Source: W0P28-013 sp963658575 (lineage in GTDB: Bacteria > Bacteroidota > Bacteroidia > Bacteroidales > Paludibacteraceae). Taken from it: a DNA stretch of 64,000 bases. The notes under the pieces were generated by a model. That model was not told the origin of the DNA. It worked only from the letters and a program-made list of their open reading frames with translations, and searched no databases. Both the position numbers and the translations under genes were made by a program. Position 1 is the stretch's first letter. Every line of letters begins with the position of its first letter. Below are positions 42,935 to 52,481 of the stretch, in pieces. The DNA is taken from assembly GCA_963658575.1 (NCBI GenBank), contig CAVKQB010000006.1, forward strand, positions 1-64,000, in the 5' to 3' direction.

Positions 42935-45900
42935 ATGGCAAAAGAAAAGAAATTCATGACGTGTGATGGCAATGCCGCCGCTGCGCACATAGCGTACATG
43001 TTTACGGAGGTTGCCGCCATCTACCCGATTACGCCGTCGTCGCCGATGGCCGAAAACGTGGACGAATGGGCTGCCAAAGGTCGTAAAAACATGTTTGGCG
43101 AGACGGTTACCGTGCAAGAGATGCAGTCGGAAGCCGGTGCCGCTGGTGCCGTTCACGGCTCGTTGCAGGCTGGTGCGCTCACCACTACATTCACTGCTTC
43201 GCAGGGCTTGCTGCTGATGATTCCGAACATGTACAAAATCGCTGGCGAACTGCTGCCAACGGTGTTCCACGTATCGGCGCGCACGCTGGCAAGCCATGTG
43301 CTGTGCATCTTTGGCGACCATCAGGACGTGATGGCCTGCCGCCAAACAGGTTTCGCCATGTTGGCCGAAGGTTCGGTGCAAGAGGTGATGGATTTGGCCG
43401 GCGTGGCACACTTGTCTACACTCAAATCGCGCGTGCCGTTCCTCAACTTCTTCGACGGATTCCGCACCTCGCACGAATATCAGAAAATCGAGGTGATCGA
43501 CCAAGAAGAGTTGCGCCCGCTCGTCGATGAAGAGGCGTTGCAGGCGTTCCGCAACCGCGCGCTCTGCCCACAACGTCCCGAAATGCGTGGCATGGCCGAA
43601 AATCCCGACGTCTTCTTCGCTCATCGCGAAAGCAGCAATCCGTACTACAACGGCGTGGCCGACATCGTGTCGGATTATATGGACAAAATCAGCGAAATCA
43701 CTGGCCGCAAATACCGCCCGTTCACCTACTACGGCGCACCCGATGCCGAAAATATCGTCGTTTGCATGGGCTCGGCCTGCGAGGCACTGCGCGAAGTCAT
43801 CGACTACCGCAAAGGCGAAAAAATCGGCATGATAAACGTGCATCTCTATCGCCCATTCTCGCTGAAATATCTGAAAGAGGCCATTCCCGCCACCGCCAAA
43901 CGCATCTGCGTACTCGACCGCACCAAAGAACCTGGCGCAAACGGCGAACCGCTCTATCTCGACGTGAAAGACGCTTTGCAGGAACTCGGACTTGGCCACA
44001 TCGAAGTGGTGGGCGGCCGTTACGGCTTGGGCAGCAACGATACCACGCCGGCGCAAATGATGGCCGTGTACGACAATCTGGCTCTGCCACAACCCAAAAA
44101 TCACTTCACGCTCGGCATCAACGACGACGTAACATTCACCTCGCTGCCGTTGGGCGAAGAGATTGCCATGGGCGGCAAAGGCATGTTCCAAGCCAAATTC
44201 TACGGTTTGGGAGCCGACGGCACCGTGGGCGCAAACAAAAACTCGGTGAAAATCATTGGCGACACCACCGACAAATACTGTCAAGCCTATTTCTCGTACG
44301 ACTCGAAAAAATCGGGCGGATTCACCTGCTCGCACCTGCGCTTCGGCGACGAACCCATTCACTCGACCTACTTGGTAACCACACCGAACTTCGTGGCGTG
44401 CCACGTTCAGGCCTATCTGCACATGTACGACGTAACGCGCGGCCTGCAGAAAAACGGCACCTTCTTGCTCAATACCATTTGGGACGGCGACGAACTGAAA
44501 CGCAATCTGCCGAACAAAGTCAAGAAGTATTTTGCCGACAACAATATCACCGTTTATTACATCAACGCTACGAAAATAGCGCAGGAGATTGGGCTCGGCA
44601 ACCGCACGAACACCATTCTGCAATCGGCGTTCTTCCGCATCACAGGCGTGATTCCTGTAGAAAAAGCGGTGGAAGAGATGAAACATTTCATCGTGAAATC
44701 GTATGGCAACAAAGGCGAGGACGTGGTGAACAAAAACTATGCGGCCGTCGATCGTGGCGGCGAATATCACCAACTCGCCATCGACCCCGCTTGGTCGAAC
44801 TTGGACATTGCCGCCGACGTGGTGAAACCAACCGATGGCGACGATTTCATCAACAAAGTGGTGCGCCCCATCAACGCACAAGACGGCGACCTGCTGCCCG
44901 TTTCGGCCTTCCGTGGCATCGAAGACGGCACGTGGCGCCCCGGCACAGCCAAATACGAAAAACGCGGCGTGAGCGCATTCGTCCCCGTTTGGAACGCCGA
45001 AAACTGCATACAATGTAACAAGTGCGCATACGTTTGCCCGCACGCTTGCATTCGTCCGTTCGTTCTTGACGAGAAAGAACACGAAGGTCTGCACGCCGAA
45101 ATGATCGAGATGAAAGCACCAGCCGCCATGAAAGGCATGTACTTCCGCATGCAGGTTGGCGTGATGGACTGCCTCGGTTGCGGCAACTGCGTGGACGTTT
45201 GCCCGGGCAATCCGAAGTTGGGCAAGGCCTTGGCCATGACTGACCTCGAAAGCCAAATGGCCGAAGCCGAAAATTGGAACTATTGCGTGGAACACGTCAA
45301 AACGAAGCAAGATTTGGTCGATATCAAATCGAACGTGAAAAACAGCCAATTCGCCACGCCGCTGTTCGAGTTCTCGGGCGCATGCTCCGGTTGCGGCGAA
45401 ACACCTTATCTGAAACTGATTTCGCAACTCTTCGGCGACCGCGAAATAGCCGCCAACGCCACGGGTTGCACCTCGATTTATTCGGGTTCGGTGCCTTCGA
45501 CACCTTATACTACCAACGACAAAGGCTACGGCCCTGCATGGTCGAACTCGCTCTTCGAGGATTTCTGCGAATACGGACTCGGTATGCAAATCGCACACAA
45601 GAAGATGAAAGCGCGTTTGGCACGCCTCATGACCGACGCGCAAGCGTGCGACTGTTGCTCCGATGAACTGAAAGCCATGTTCCGCGAGTGGATCGACAAC
45701 CGCAACGATGCCGACGTAACCAAACGCCTCTACGAACCGATTGTGGCCGCTTGCGAAGCCTGCAACTGCGACAAATGCAAGGAAATTCTGAAATACAAAG
45801 ACCACCTTGTTAAACGTAGCCAATGGATTATCGGCGGCGACGGCGCAAGTTACGACATCGGCTACGGCGGCCTCGACCATGTCATCGCTTCGGGCGAAGA

Positions 45901-46477
45901 TGTGAACATTCTCGTGCTCGATACCGAAGTCTATTCCAACACGGGCGGCCAAGCATCGAAATCGACGCCGCTTGGTGCCATCGCCAAATTTGCCGCTGCT
46001 GGCAAACGCGTGCGCAAAAAAGACCTCGGCATGATAGCCACCACCTACGGCTACGTCTATGTGGCGCAGATTGCCATGGGTGCCGACCAAGCGCAGACGC
46101 TCAAAGCCATACGCGAGGCGGAAGCCTATCACGGACCGTCGCTCATCATCGCTTATGCGCCTTGCATCAACCACGGTCTGAAAGCCGGTATGGGCAAGAG
46201 CCAAGCCGAAGAGGCCAAGGCCGTGGAGTGCGGCTATTGGCACTTGTGGCGCTACAACCCGACCCTCGAAGCCGAAGGCAAAAACCCGTTCACGCTCGAC
46301 TCGAAAGAGCCGCAGTGGGACAAGTTTGCCGACTATCTGAAAGGCGAAGTGCGCTTTGCCAGCGTGATGAAGCAGTACCCGACCGAGGCTGCCGACCTAT
46401 TCAAGGCCGCCGAGGACAACGCCAAGTGGCGTTACCGCAGTTACCTGCGCATGCAGAGCGAAAATTGGGGCGAATAG
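42935..46477 (+). CDS. nifJ: Pyruvate:ferredoxin (flavodoxin) oxidoreductase
   Basis: 1180 residues, the full length of the homodimeric single-chain enzyme. Domain I starts with FMTCDGNAAAAHIAYMFTEV and TPSSPMAENVDEW. Two [4Fe-4S] clusters are ligated by NCIQCNKCAYVCPHAC (near 690) and DCLGCGNCVDVCPGNP (near 745). The cofactor domain has FSGACSGCGETPYLKL near 815, SIYSGSVPSTPYTTN near 850 and IIGGDGASYDIGYGG near 967, where thiamine diphosphate binds. It oxidises pyruvate to acetyl-CoA and CO2 and reduces ferredoxin in the cytoplasm, pointing to anaerobic metabolism. The gene stands alone with its own promoter and terminator. Confidence 0.96.
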   Translation: MAKEKKFMTCDGNAAAAHIAYMFTEVAAIYPITPSSPMAENVDEWAAKGRKNMFGETVTVQEMQSEAGAAGAVHGSLQAGALTTTFTASQGLLLMIPNMYKIAGELLPTVFHVSARTLASHVLCIFGDHQDVMACRQTGFAMLAEGSVQEVMDLAGVAHLSTLKSRVPFLNFFDGFRTSHEYQKIEVIDQEELRPLVDEEALQAFRNRALCPQRPEMRGMAENPDVFFAHRESSNPYYNGVADIVSDYMDKISEITGRKYRPFTYYGAPDAENIVVCMGSACEALREVIDYRKGEKIGMINVHLYRPFSLKYLKEAIPATAKRICVLDRTKEPGANGEPLYLDVKDALQELGLGHIEVVGGRYGLGSNDTTPAQMMAVYDNLALPQPKNHFTLGINDDVTFTSLPLGEEIAMGGKGMFQAKFYGLGADGTVGANKNSVKIIGDTTDKYCQAYFSYDSKKSGGFTCSHLRFGDEPIHSTYLVTTPNFVACHVQAYLHMYDVTRGLQKNGTFLLNTIWDGDELKRNLPNKVKKYFADNNITVYYINATKIAQEIGLGNRTNTILQSAFFRITGVIPVEKAVEEMKHFIVKSYGNKGEDVVNKNYAAVDRGGEYHQLAIDPAWSNLDIAADVVKPTDGDDFINKVVRPINAQDGDLLPVSAFRGIEDGTWRPGTAKYEKRGVSAFVPVWNAENCIQCNKCAYVCPHACIRPFVLDEKEHEGLHAEMIEMKAPAAMKGMYFRMQVGVMDCLGCGNCVDVCPGNPKLGKALAMTDLESQMAEAENWNYCVEHVKTKQDLVDIKSNVKNSQFATPLFEFSGACSGCGETPYLKLISQLFGDREIAANATGCTSIYSGSVPSTPYTTNDKGYGPAWSNSLFEDFCEYGLGMQIAHKKMKARLARLMTDAQACDCCSDELKAMFREWIDNRNDADVTKRLYEPIVAACEACNCDKCKEILKYKDHLVKRSQWIIGGDGASYDIGYGGLDHVIASGEDVNILVLDTEVYSNTGGQASKSTPLGAIAKFAAAGKRVRKKDLGMIATTYGYVYVAQIAMGADQAQTLKAIREAEAYHGPSLIIAYAPCINHGLKAGMGKSQAEEAKAVECGYWHLWRYNPTLEAEGKNPFTLDSKEPQWDKFADYLKGEVRFASVMKQYPTEAADLFKAAEDNAKWRYRSYLRMQSENWGE

Positions 46478-46502
46478 TTCGCCAACGCAACCGCAAAATG
46501 CC

Positions 46503-46541
46503 CGTAGAGCCGTCACCCTGTGGCGACTCTACGCTTTTTTT
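46503..46541 (+). terminator. Intrinsic terminator of the pyruvate oxidoreductase gene
   Basis: CGTAGAG and CTCTACG end a hairpin with internal CG and CAC/GTG pairs, followed by seven T. Confidence 0.9.
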
Positions 46542-46587
46542 GCGCGGCAGTGAGGCGACCAAACCGCAATTTACAAATTTCAATTTA

Positions 46588-47170
46588 GTCGCAAGACGAA
46601 ATTTAGTGCGAAAGTATGAAAGTATGAAAGTGTGAAAGTGTATAAAGTCTATAAAGTGGAAGGCGTCCGAAAAATTCAATGATTCAATAAGTCAATGATT
46701 CAGTGATTATATTACGCCCGTTGCGGATTGCAAATCAGCATATAAAAAAAAGCACGGGATTGCAAATCCCGTGCGACCAAATAACCAAATAACCAAATAA
46801 CCAAATCCACAAAAACAATTAGAAACAGCGCGCAGCGCGAGAAACTTAGAAACTAAAAACTGCAAATCCCGTGCGACCAGAGAAACGTTGTTGGGCGCGA
46901 ACAATTATTCATTGTTCATTATCAATTATCAATTGTTCCCGAACCCCTACCCCCACTGGCGTGGGTCCCCCCCCCTATCTGCTATCGCAGCAGGGGGAGA
47001 GAACGCACCCAAAACCTGTCCCTCTGCCGAGCGCAGCGAGGATAGGGGGACGAGGAGCGTAGCGACGGAGGGGGTTAAAACTTAATTAAGAATAGAGCAG
47101 CGTTGTTGGGCGCGAACCTGTCCCCTTTGCAAGGGGACGAGAAAAACGGCAGTTTTTCGGGTGGGGTTGA
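46588..47170. repeat. Repeat island: word repeats, REP-like block and MITE-like elements
   Basis: 46588-46660: reverse-oriented words (AGTCGCAAGACGAAATTT and AAAGTGTATAAAGTC). 46711-46778: REP-like block in reverse. 46935-47075: MITE-like element beginning AACCCCTACCCCCAC and ending GACGGAGGGGGTT, with CCGAGCGCAGCGAGGATAGG inside. 47111-47170: second variant with a CCCCTTTGCAAGGGG hairpin. No gene is present in 46542-47590. Confidence 0.75.
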
Positions 47171-47337
47171 TTTTAATTAAGAATTAAGAATTAAGAATTA
47201 TGAATTACACAAATCCCCCAATCCCCAAAAACTTAGAAACAGCGCGAAGCGCACAATCTTCAAATTTTCAAATCTTCAAATCTTCAAATGATTCACGTTG
47301 GACTCTGAAAAAAAACTATAAAATTTCCACTAAAAAG

Positions 47338-47368
47338 TTGCGTATTCAAAAAATATGCGCTATCTTTG
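47338..47368 (+). promoter_or_regulatory. Promoter of the first tandem FISUMP-like cassette
   Basis: TTG at 47338-47340 and TATCTTTG at 47361-47368, spaced by 20 bases. The corresponding place in cassettes 2 and 3 reads TGCATTTCCC and lacks the consensus. Confidence 0.65.
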
Positions 47369-47399
47369 CCTGCGGAATACATATAAACCCCAAGGCTAT

Positions 47400-47433
47400 A
47401 TTGCCCTCCTCCCAGCAATGGGGGGGGGGGCAA
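47400..47433 (+). promoter_or_regulatory. Leader hairpin with a 10-G tract, cassette 1
   Basis: ATTGCCC (47400-47406) and GGGCAAT pair as the arms; CCTCCC pairs with the G tract, which is 10 G long (47420-47429). It lies in the leader about 160 bases before the start codon. Confidence 0.75.
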
Positions 47434-47590
47434 TTAACTGATAATCAAGTAGTTATATCTCGTAATGAATAATTAAGAATGAATAATGAATAATAATACG
47501 AGCAGCCAAATTTGAAAATTGATAAAATCAAAACCATAATTTTGACAATAAATTAACCACTTTTTACTATCCTTTTAATCTCATTTTATC

Positions 47591-48250
47591 ATGAACAAAC
47601 TCAAATTTTTTGCAACCTTGTGTTGCGCAGCCCTGCTTTTTGCCGCCTGCGACAAAGACAACGAGCCGAAAAACGACAACGACACTTCGAACGACACCAA
47701 ATCGGCTGTCGACCTTGGCTTGAGCGTGAAGTGGGCGACCTGCAACGTGGGCGCAACAAGTCCCGAAGAGTACGGTAACCAATATGCTTGGGGCGAAATC
47801 GAAACAAAGGGAACTTACTCCTGGAACGCCTACAAGTATGGTACAGCGGACAAATTGACCAAGTACAATGCCACTGACAAAAAGACCACGCTCGAAGCCG
47901 CCGACGATGTTGCTGCTGCCAAGTGGGGTGGCGCATGGCGCATGCCTACCGATGCCGAATGGAAGGAGTTGGTTGATAAATGCACTTGGACATGGACAAC
48001 CTTGAACGGCAAGAACGGTTACGAAGTGAAGAGCAAAACCAACGAACAAAGCATTTTTCTGCCCGCAACGGGGTGCCGTGGCGACGATGGCCTAATTGAC
48101 GCAGGTAGCTACGGCGCTTACTGGTCGAGTTCGCTCAATACAGACGACCGGACTGGCGCGCAGAGTATGTACTTTTACTCGACTGATGGTGTGTACAGGA
48201 ACTACTGCATCCGCTACTTTGGTGGGTCGGTGCGCCCCGTATGCAAATAA
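47591..48250 (+). CDS. FISUMP-like lipoprotein, tandem copy 1
   Basis: 219 residues. The lipoprotein signal is MNKLKFFATLCCAALLFAAC, shared base for base with copies 2 and 3. The domain begins AVDLGLSVKWATCNVGATSP and contains YAWGEIETKGTY, WGGAWRMPTDAEWKELVDKC, SIFLPATGCRGDDG and a final SVRPVCK. The middle and C-terminal half differ from the other copies in length and sequence. An exported, lipid-anchored surface or periplasmic protein is expected; function unknown. This copy is the only one of the three with an intact promoter consensus upstream. The start at 47591 is fixed by the signal peptide. Confidence 0.85.
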   Translation: MNKLKFFATLCCAALLFAACDKDNEPKNDNDTSNDTKSAVDLGLSVKWATCNVGATSPEEYGNQYAWGEIETKGTYSWNAYKYGTADKLTKYNATDKKTTLEAADDVAAAKWGGAWRMPTDAEWKELVDKCTWTWTTLNGKNGYEVKSKTNEQSIFLPATGCRGDDGLIDAGSYGAYWSSSLNTDDRTGAQSMYFYSTDGVYRNYCIRYFGGSVRPVCK

Positions 48251-48392
48251 TGGGCTATACCGAGCGGAGAAATAATCTATAAATCCTGAATTTCTGAAAG
48301 ATAGACAGAAATCTGAAAAAACTATAAAATTCCGTTAAAAAATGGCATGTTTATGTGCATTTCCCAGCGGAATACATACAAAATCAAGGCTA

Positions 48393-48433
48393 AATTGCCC
48401 TCCTCCCAGCAATGGGTGGGGGGGGGGGCAATT
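48393..48433 (+). promoter_or_regulatory. Leader hairpin with an 11-G tract, cassette 2
   Basis: AATTGCCC and GGGCAATT are the arms; the G tract is 11 long (48418-48428), preceded by GGGT. Same position relative to the start codon as in cassette 1. Confidence 0.75.
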
Positions 48434-48588
48434 GACTGATAATCAAGTAGTTATTATTCGTTATTAATAATTAAGAATGAATAATGAATAATAATGCAAT
48501 CGGCCAAATTTGAAAATTGATAAAATCAAAACCATAATTTTGATAATAAATTAACCACTTTTTACTATCCTTTTAATCTCATTTTATC

Positions 48589-49254
48589 ATGAACAAACTC
48601 AAATTTTTTGCAACCTTGTGTTGCGCAGCCCTGCTTTTTGCCGCCTGCGACAAAGACAACGAGCCACTGAAGCAAAACGACCCTGCGAACGACACCAAAG
48701 AGGCTGTCGATCTTGGCTTGAGCGTAAAGTGGGCGATCTGCAACGTGGGCGCAACAAGCCCCGAAAAGTACGGCAATTACTACGCTTGGGGCGAAACTAA
48801 AACAAAAGAAAACTATTCGTGGGATAACTACACGCACGGTACGTCGTCCGATTTGGCCAAGTACAATGCAACCGACGGCAAAACCACGCTCGAAGCCAGC
48901 GACGATGCCGCTGCCAAAAACTGGGGCGGTACATGGCGCATGCCTACTGACAAAGAGTGGAAAGAGTTGATAAATAAATGCACTTGGACGTGGACGGACA
49001 ACTACAACAGCACGGGCGTAGCCGGCTACGAAGTGAAAGCCACCAACGGCAACAGCATCTTCCTGCCTGCGGCGGGCTATTGCAATAGTAGCACCACTCC
49101 TGGTGGTGTTGGCACCAACGGCAACTACTGGTCGAGTTCGATCGACGCCACCGATTTGAGCCGTGCGTCGTACATGTACATCTTGTCGGGCTCCAAGAAT
49201 ATGGTAGGCAGTGGACGATGCGCTGGACTATCTGTACGCCCTGTATGTGAATAA
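48589..49254 (+). CDS. FISUMP-like lipoprotein, tandem copy 2
   Basis: 221 residues. It is identical to copy 1 over the signal peptide and DKDNEP, then diverges. Typical segments are VKWAICNVGATSPEKYGNYY, WGGTWRMPTDKEWKELINKC, GYEVKATNGNSIFLPAAGYC and the C-terminal LSVRPVCE. Ile replaces Thr in the conserved WATCNVGA. An insert STTPGGVGTNGNYWSS makes a Gly-rich loop. The leader of about 300 bases is almost the same as that of copy 3 but lacks the promoter consensus of copy 1. No internal stop is present, so the gene is intact. Confidence 0.85.
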   Translation: MNKLKFFATLCCAALLFAACDKDNEPLKQNDPANDTKEAVDLGLSVKWAICNVGATSPEKYGNYYAWGETKTKENYSWDNYTHGTSSDLAKYNATDGKTTLEASDDAAAKNWGGTWRMPTDKEWKELINKCTWTWTDNYNSTGVAGYEVKATNGNSIFLPAAGYCNSSTTPGGVGTNGNYWSSSIDATDLSRASYMYILSGSKNMVGSGRCAGLSVRPVCE

Positions 49255-49395
49255 TGGACAATGCCGAGCGAAAAATAATCTATAAATTCTGAATTTCTAA
49301 AAGATAGACAGAAATCTGAAAAAACTATAAAATTCCGTTAAAAAATGGCATGTTTATGTGCATTTCCCAGCGGAATACATACAAAATCAAGGCTA

Positions 49396-49436
49396 AATTG
49401 CCCTCCTCCCAGCAATGGGTGGGGGGGGGGGCAATT
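49396..49436 (+). promoter_or_regulatory. Leader hairpin with an 11-G tract, cassette 3
   Basis: AATTGCCC (49396-49403) and GGGCAATT are the arms; the G tract is 11 long (49421-49431), preceded by GGGT. The surrounding 250 bases are nearly identical to cassette 2. Confidence 0.75.
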
Positions 49437-49591
49437 GACTGATAATCAAGTAGTTATTATTCGTTATTAATAATTAAGAATGAATAATGAATAATAATGC
49501 AATCGGCCAAATTTGAAAATTGATAAAATCAAAACCATAATTTTGATAATAAATTAACCACTTTTTACTATCCTTTTAATCTCATTTTATC

Positions 49592-50272
49592 ATGAACAAA
49601 CTCAAATTTTTTGCAACCTTGTGTTGCGCAGCCCTGCTTTTTGCCGCCTGCGACAAAGACAACGAGCCACTGAACCAAAACGACCCTGCGAACGACACCA
49701 AAGAGGCTGTCGATCTTGGTTTGAGCGTGAAGTGGGCAACCTGCAACGTGGGCGCAACCAGCCCCGAAAAGTACGGCAATTACTACGCTTGGGGCGAAAC
49801 CACCATGAAGAGCAATTACTCGTGGAACCCTTACACGTATGGTACTTACAATGACGATGATGATTACAGCACATTGACCAAGTACAATGCCAAAGACAAA
49901 AAGACCACGCTCGAAACCGCCGACGATGTTGTTGCTACCTATTGGGGCGGCAAATGGCGCATGCCTACTGACAAAGAGTGGAAAGAGTTGATAAATAACT
50001 GCACTTGGACATGGACAAGCAACTACAACAGCACGGGCGTAGCTGGCTACGAAGTGAAAGCCACCAACGGCAACAGCATCTTCCTGCCTGCGGCGGGCTT
50101 TCGCGGCAATGGTGTCCTGTACGGCGCTGGCTCGGACGGCTGCTATTGGTCGAGTTCGCTCGACGCCGACGGTCCGAACAACGCGTGGGGCGTGGACTTC
50201 TACTCGGACGACGTATACAGAGGCGGCAGTAGCCGCTGCTGTGGACTATCGGTGCGCCCAGTACTTAAATAA
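49592..50272 (+). CDS. FISUMP-like lipoprotein, tandem copy 3
   Basis: 226 residues, the longest of the three. The signal peptide and DKDNEPLNQNDPANDTKEA are almost the same as in copy 2. Differences cluster in the second half: YTYGTYNDDDDYSTLTKY is an acidic insertion, and FLPAAGFRGNGVLYGAGSDG replaces the copy 2 loop. The C-terminus is LSVRPVLK. Downstream of it the cassette homology stops and a terminator follows, so this is the end of the array. It is probably an exported lipoprotein like the others, with function unknown. Confidence 0.85.
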   Translation: MNKLKFFATLCCAALLFAACDKDNEPLNQNDPANDTKEAVDLGLSVKWATCNVGATSPEKYGNYYAWGETTMKSNYSWNPYTYGTYNDDDDYSTLTKYNAKDKKTTLETADDVVATYWGGKWRMPTDKEWKELINNCTWTWTSNYNSTGVAGYEVKATNGNSIFLPAAGFRGNGVLYGAGSDGCYWSSSLDADGPNNAWGVDFYSDDVYRGGSSRCCGLSVRPVLK

Positions 50273-50450
50273 TTGATAATGGACAATTTTTCCGGTAAGC
50301 GAGAGCAAAAGTAAACTTGTTTGCATTTTGCCGAGCGGAGGAAAAATGCGCATAGCGAATTGACAATGGATAATTTTTCCGTTAAGCGAGGGTAGAGTCA
50401 AACTTGTTTGAACTATGCCGAGCGAAGGAAAAATGTGTAAAACACAATGG

Positions 50451-50480
50451 GAGTGCGGCTGTTGGCCGTGCTCTTTTTTT
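50451..50480 (+). terminator. Intrinsic terminator after the lipoprotein array
   Basis: GAGTGCGGC pairs with GCCGTGCTC (two GT pairs) around TGTTG, followed by seven T. Two copies of a CCGAGCG...GGAAAAATG element lie just before it. Confidence 0.8.
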
Positions 50481-50499
50481 AGATAGAACAAAGAACAAT

Positions 50500-50995
50500 T
50501 TTTAGTAGCAAGACACAAGTAGCAAGTCGCAAGACGAATTTAGTGTGAAAGTTTGAAAGTATAAAAGTGCGAAAGTAGGGGCGCATCAATTGCGTCCGAA
50601 AATTCGATCATTCAATAATTCAGTGATTCAATCATTATATTGCGCCCGTTGCGGATTGCAAATCCGCACATAAAAAAGCACGGGATTGCAAATCCCGTGC
50701 GACCATGCAAATTTTTCATTGTCCACTGTCAATTGAATTTCAAACCCTACCCCTGCTTCGCAGGTACTCCCCTTGAAAAGGGGAGATGGCTGAACCAACT
50801 TGGACGCGAACAATTATTGTTAATTGAACTAAAACCCCTACCCCCACTGGCGTGGGTACTCCCCCTATCTGCTATCGCAGCAGGGGGAGAGAACGCACCC
50901 AAAACCTGTCCCTCTGCCGAGCGCAGCGAGGATAGGGGGACGAGGAGCGTAGCGACGGAGGGGGTTCTTTCCTAATTAAGAATTAAGAATTATGA
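50500..50995. repeat. Repeat island after the lipoprotein array
   Basis: Holds AGTAGCAAGACACAAG words at 50503, a reverse-oriented REP-like block at 50639-50704, a MITE-like end at 50742-50800 and a second MITE-like element at 50826-50967 that is a near copy of 46940-47075. No gene is seen. Confidence 0.75.
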
Positions 50996-51084
50996 ATTAC
51001 CAAAATCCACAAATCCCCCAAAACTTAGGAAACGTGCGTAGCACGAGAAACATAGAAACAATGAAAAACTGCGCGCAGCGCACC

Positions 51085-51744
51085 CTATTGTCGCTCGCCG
51101 AAAATGGCGGTGCCGATGCGTACGATGGTGCTGCCTTCGTCGATGGCTATGCGGTAGTCGTGGCTCATGCCCATCGAGAGTTCGGCGAAGTGGGGCAGGG
51201 CGCATTGGCGTTTCAGCTCGTCGAACAGTGCGCGTACTTGGCGAAATTCGCGGCGTGTCTGCTGGTGGTCGTCGGTGGCGGTGCCCATCGTCATCAGACC
51301 GCAGAGGCGTGTGTGCGGATAGGCTTGCCAGCGTTGTTCAGCGAAAAAAGCGCGTGCCTCGTCGGGTGTGAATCCGTGCTTCGAGGCCTCTTGGGCAATG
51401 TGTATTTCGAGCAATAGGTTGGCGGTCAGACTGTTGCACGCTGCGTAGCGGTCGATGGCGGCCAGCAGCCGCTCCGAATCGACACTGTGGATAAGTGCGG
51501 CGCGCGGCACCACCTGTTTCACCTTGTTCGTTTGCAGCGACCCGATGAAATGCCATGCGATGTCGCTCGGCAGGACGGCCTGTTTCTGCATCAATTCCTG
51601 TGCGTGGCTCTCGCCAAACAGCCGCTCGCCGCAGTCGTAGGCGGCTTGCACGGCTTCGGCAGGGTGAAATTTCGACACGCAGACCAGCTGCACGCCGTCG
51701 GGCAGTTGCGCCCTTATCTGTGCGATGTTTTCCGCAATGTTCAT
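51085..51744 (-). CDS. YggS-family PLP-binding protein
   Basis: 219 residues from the ATG complementary to 51742-51744. The PLP-binding Lys is in VQLVCVSKFHPAEAV near residue 23, and the family signature WHFIGSLQTNKVKQVV near 76 is intact. The C-terminal LSMGMSHDYRIAIDEGSTIV near 185 and RIGTAIFG are also typical. YggS-type proteins bind PLP in a TIM barrel and keep its level balanced; no enzymatic reaction is established. It overlaps the DUF4494 gene by four bases on the same strand. Confidence 0.93.
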   Translation of the reverse strand: MNIAENIAQIRAQLPDGVQLVCVSKFHPAEAVQAAYDCGERLFGESHAQELMQKQAVLPSDIAWHFIGSLQTNKVKQVVPRAALIHSVDSERLLAAIDRYAACNSLTANLLLEIHIAQEASKHGFTPDEARAFFAEQRWQAYPHTRLCGLMTMGTATDDHQQTRREFRQVRALFDELKRQCALPHFAELSMGMSHDYRIAIDEGSTIVRIGTAIFGERQ

Positions 51745-52193
51745 TGTGCGTTTTCGGCGTTGGGCTGCCCGAATCCGAACACGTCGAGTATGTTGGTTTC
51801 GGCCACGGTGGCTATCTCGTAGTCGCCGAGTGTGCCGCGCATCCGCTCTATCAGCGTGTCGACGGCTTTTTTGAAATCGGAGGCCTGCACCATCATCGTT
51901 TGGGCAATTTTTTTCTCCACGCCTTTGTTTTCGTCCACGGCCAGATAGTTTATCTTGCAGCGGTACCATTTGTCGCCCTCTTCGTTGTAGAAAAGTTCGG
52001 AAATTTTCGTCTTCCGGATGTCGGCAATCTCTATCTCGTTCGATGTGGCGTAGAGTTTCACCTCTTTCAGAATGCGGCTTTCGGCTTCGGTAAACGACAG
52101 CGCATCGACCAAAAACGGTTCGGTAACTTTTGTGATGAGACCGTCTTCTCCCTGGCGGTCGAATTTAACTTTGACAGTAAACCAAGTGTACAT
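51741..52193 (-). CDS. DUF4494 family protein
   Basis: 150 residues. The sequence starts MYTWFTVKVKFDRQGEDGL and contains EPFLVDALSFTEAESRILKE, YRCKINYLAVDENKG and KKIAQTMMVQASDFKKAVDT, the conserved segments of DUF4494 as I know them from Bacteroidota. It is a cytoplasmic alpha/beta protein by appearance; the function is unknown. It ends in an ATGA overlap with the YggS-family gene, an arrangement seen in this phylum. The last residues (QPNAENAQ) look disordered. Confidence 0.85.
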   Translation of the reverse strand: MYTWFTVKVKFDRQGEDGLITKVTEPFLVDALSFTEAESRILKEVKLYATSNEIEIADIRKTKISELFYNEEGDKWYRCKINYLAVDENKGVEKKIAQTMMVQASDFKKAVDTLIERMRGTLGDYEIATVAETNILDVFGFGQPNAENAQ

Positions 52194-52199
52194 ATTTTT

Positions 52200-52481
52200 T
52201 AGAATTTCAGATTTCAGATTTCAAATTAGTAGCAAGACACAAGTAGCAAGTCGCAAGATAAAGGTGAGAGGTTATAGATTATAGGTTATAGGTGAAAGTT
52301 GAGAGAATAAAGACATTTTAATTATCTAATTATCCAATTATCCAATTTCCAATTATTTAATTAATTTCAGATTTCAGATTTCAAATTGTCGGTAACCTAA
52401 ACACCTTAATCTCAAAAAAAATCACTACTCATTACTCACTGCTCACTACTCACTAATTTCAAACTTTCTCACTCCTCACTC
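52200..52481. repeat. Composite word-repeat spacer
   Basis: Contains AGTAGCAAGACACAAG, GGTTATAGATTATAGG, AATTATCTAATTATCC, AATTTCAGATTTCAG and a minisatellite of CTCACTACTCACTAA units. It matches 56600-56926 over most of its length, about 250 bases. Confidence 0.85.

Noticed and set aside
42869..46243. Minus-strand frame of 1124 codons opposite the pyruvate oxidoreductase
   Set aside because: The plus strand encodes the complete enzyme with cluster and cofactor motifs. The open antisense frame follows from few stop codons in the shadow of GC-rich codons.
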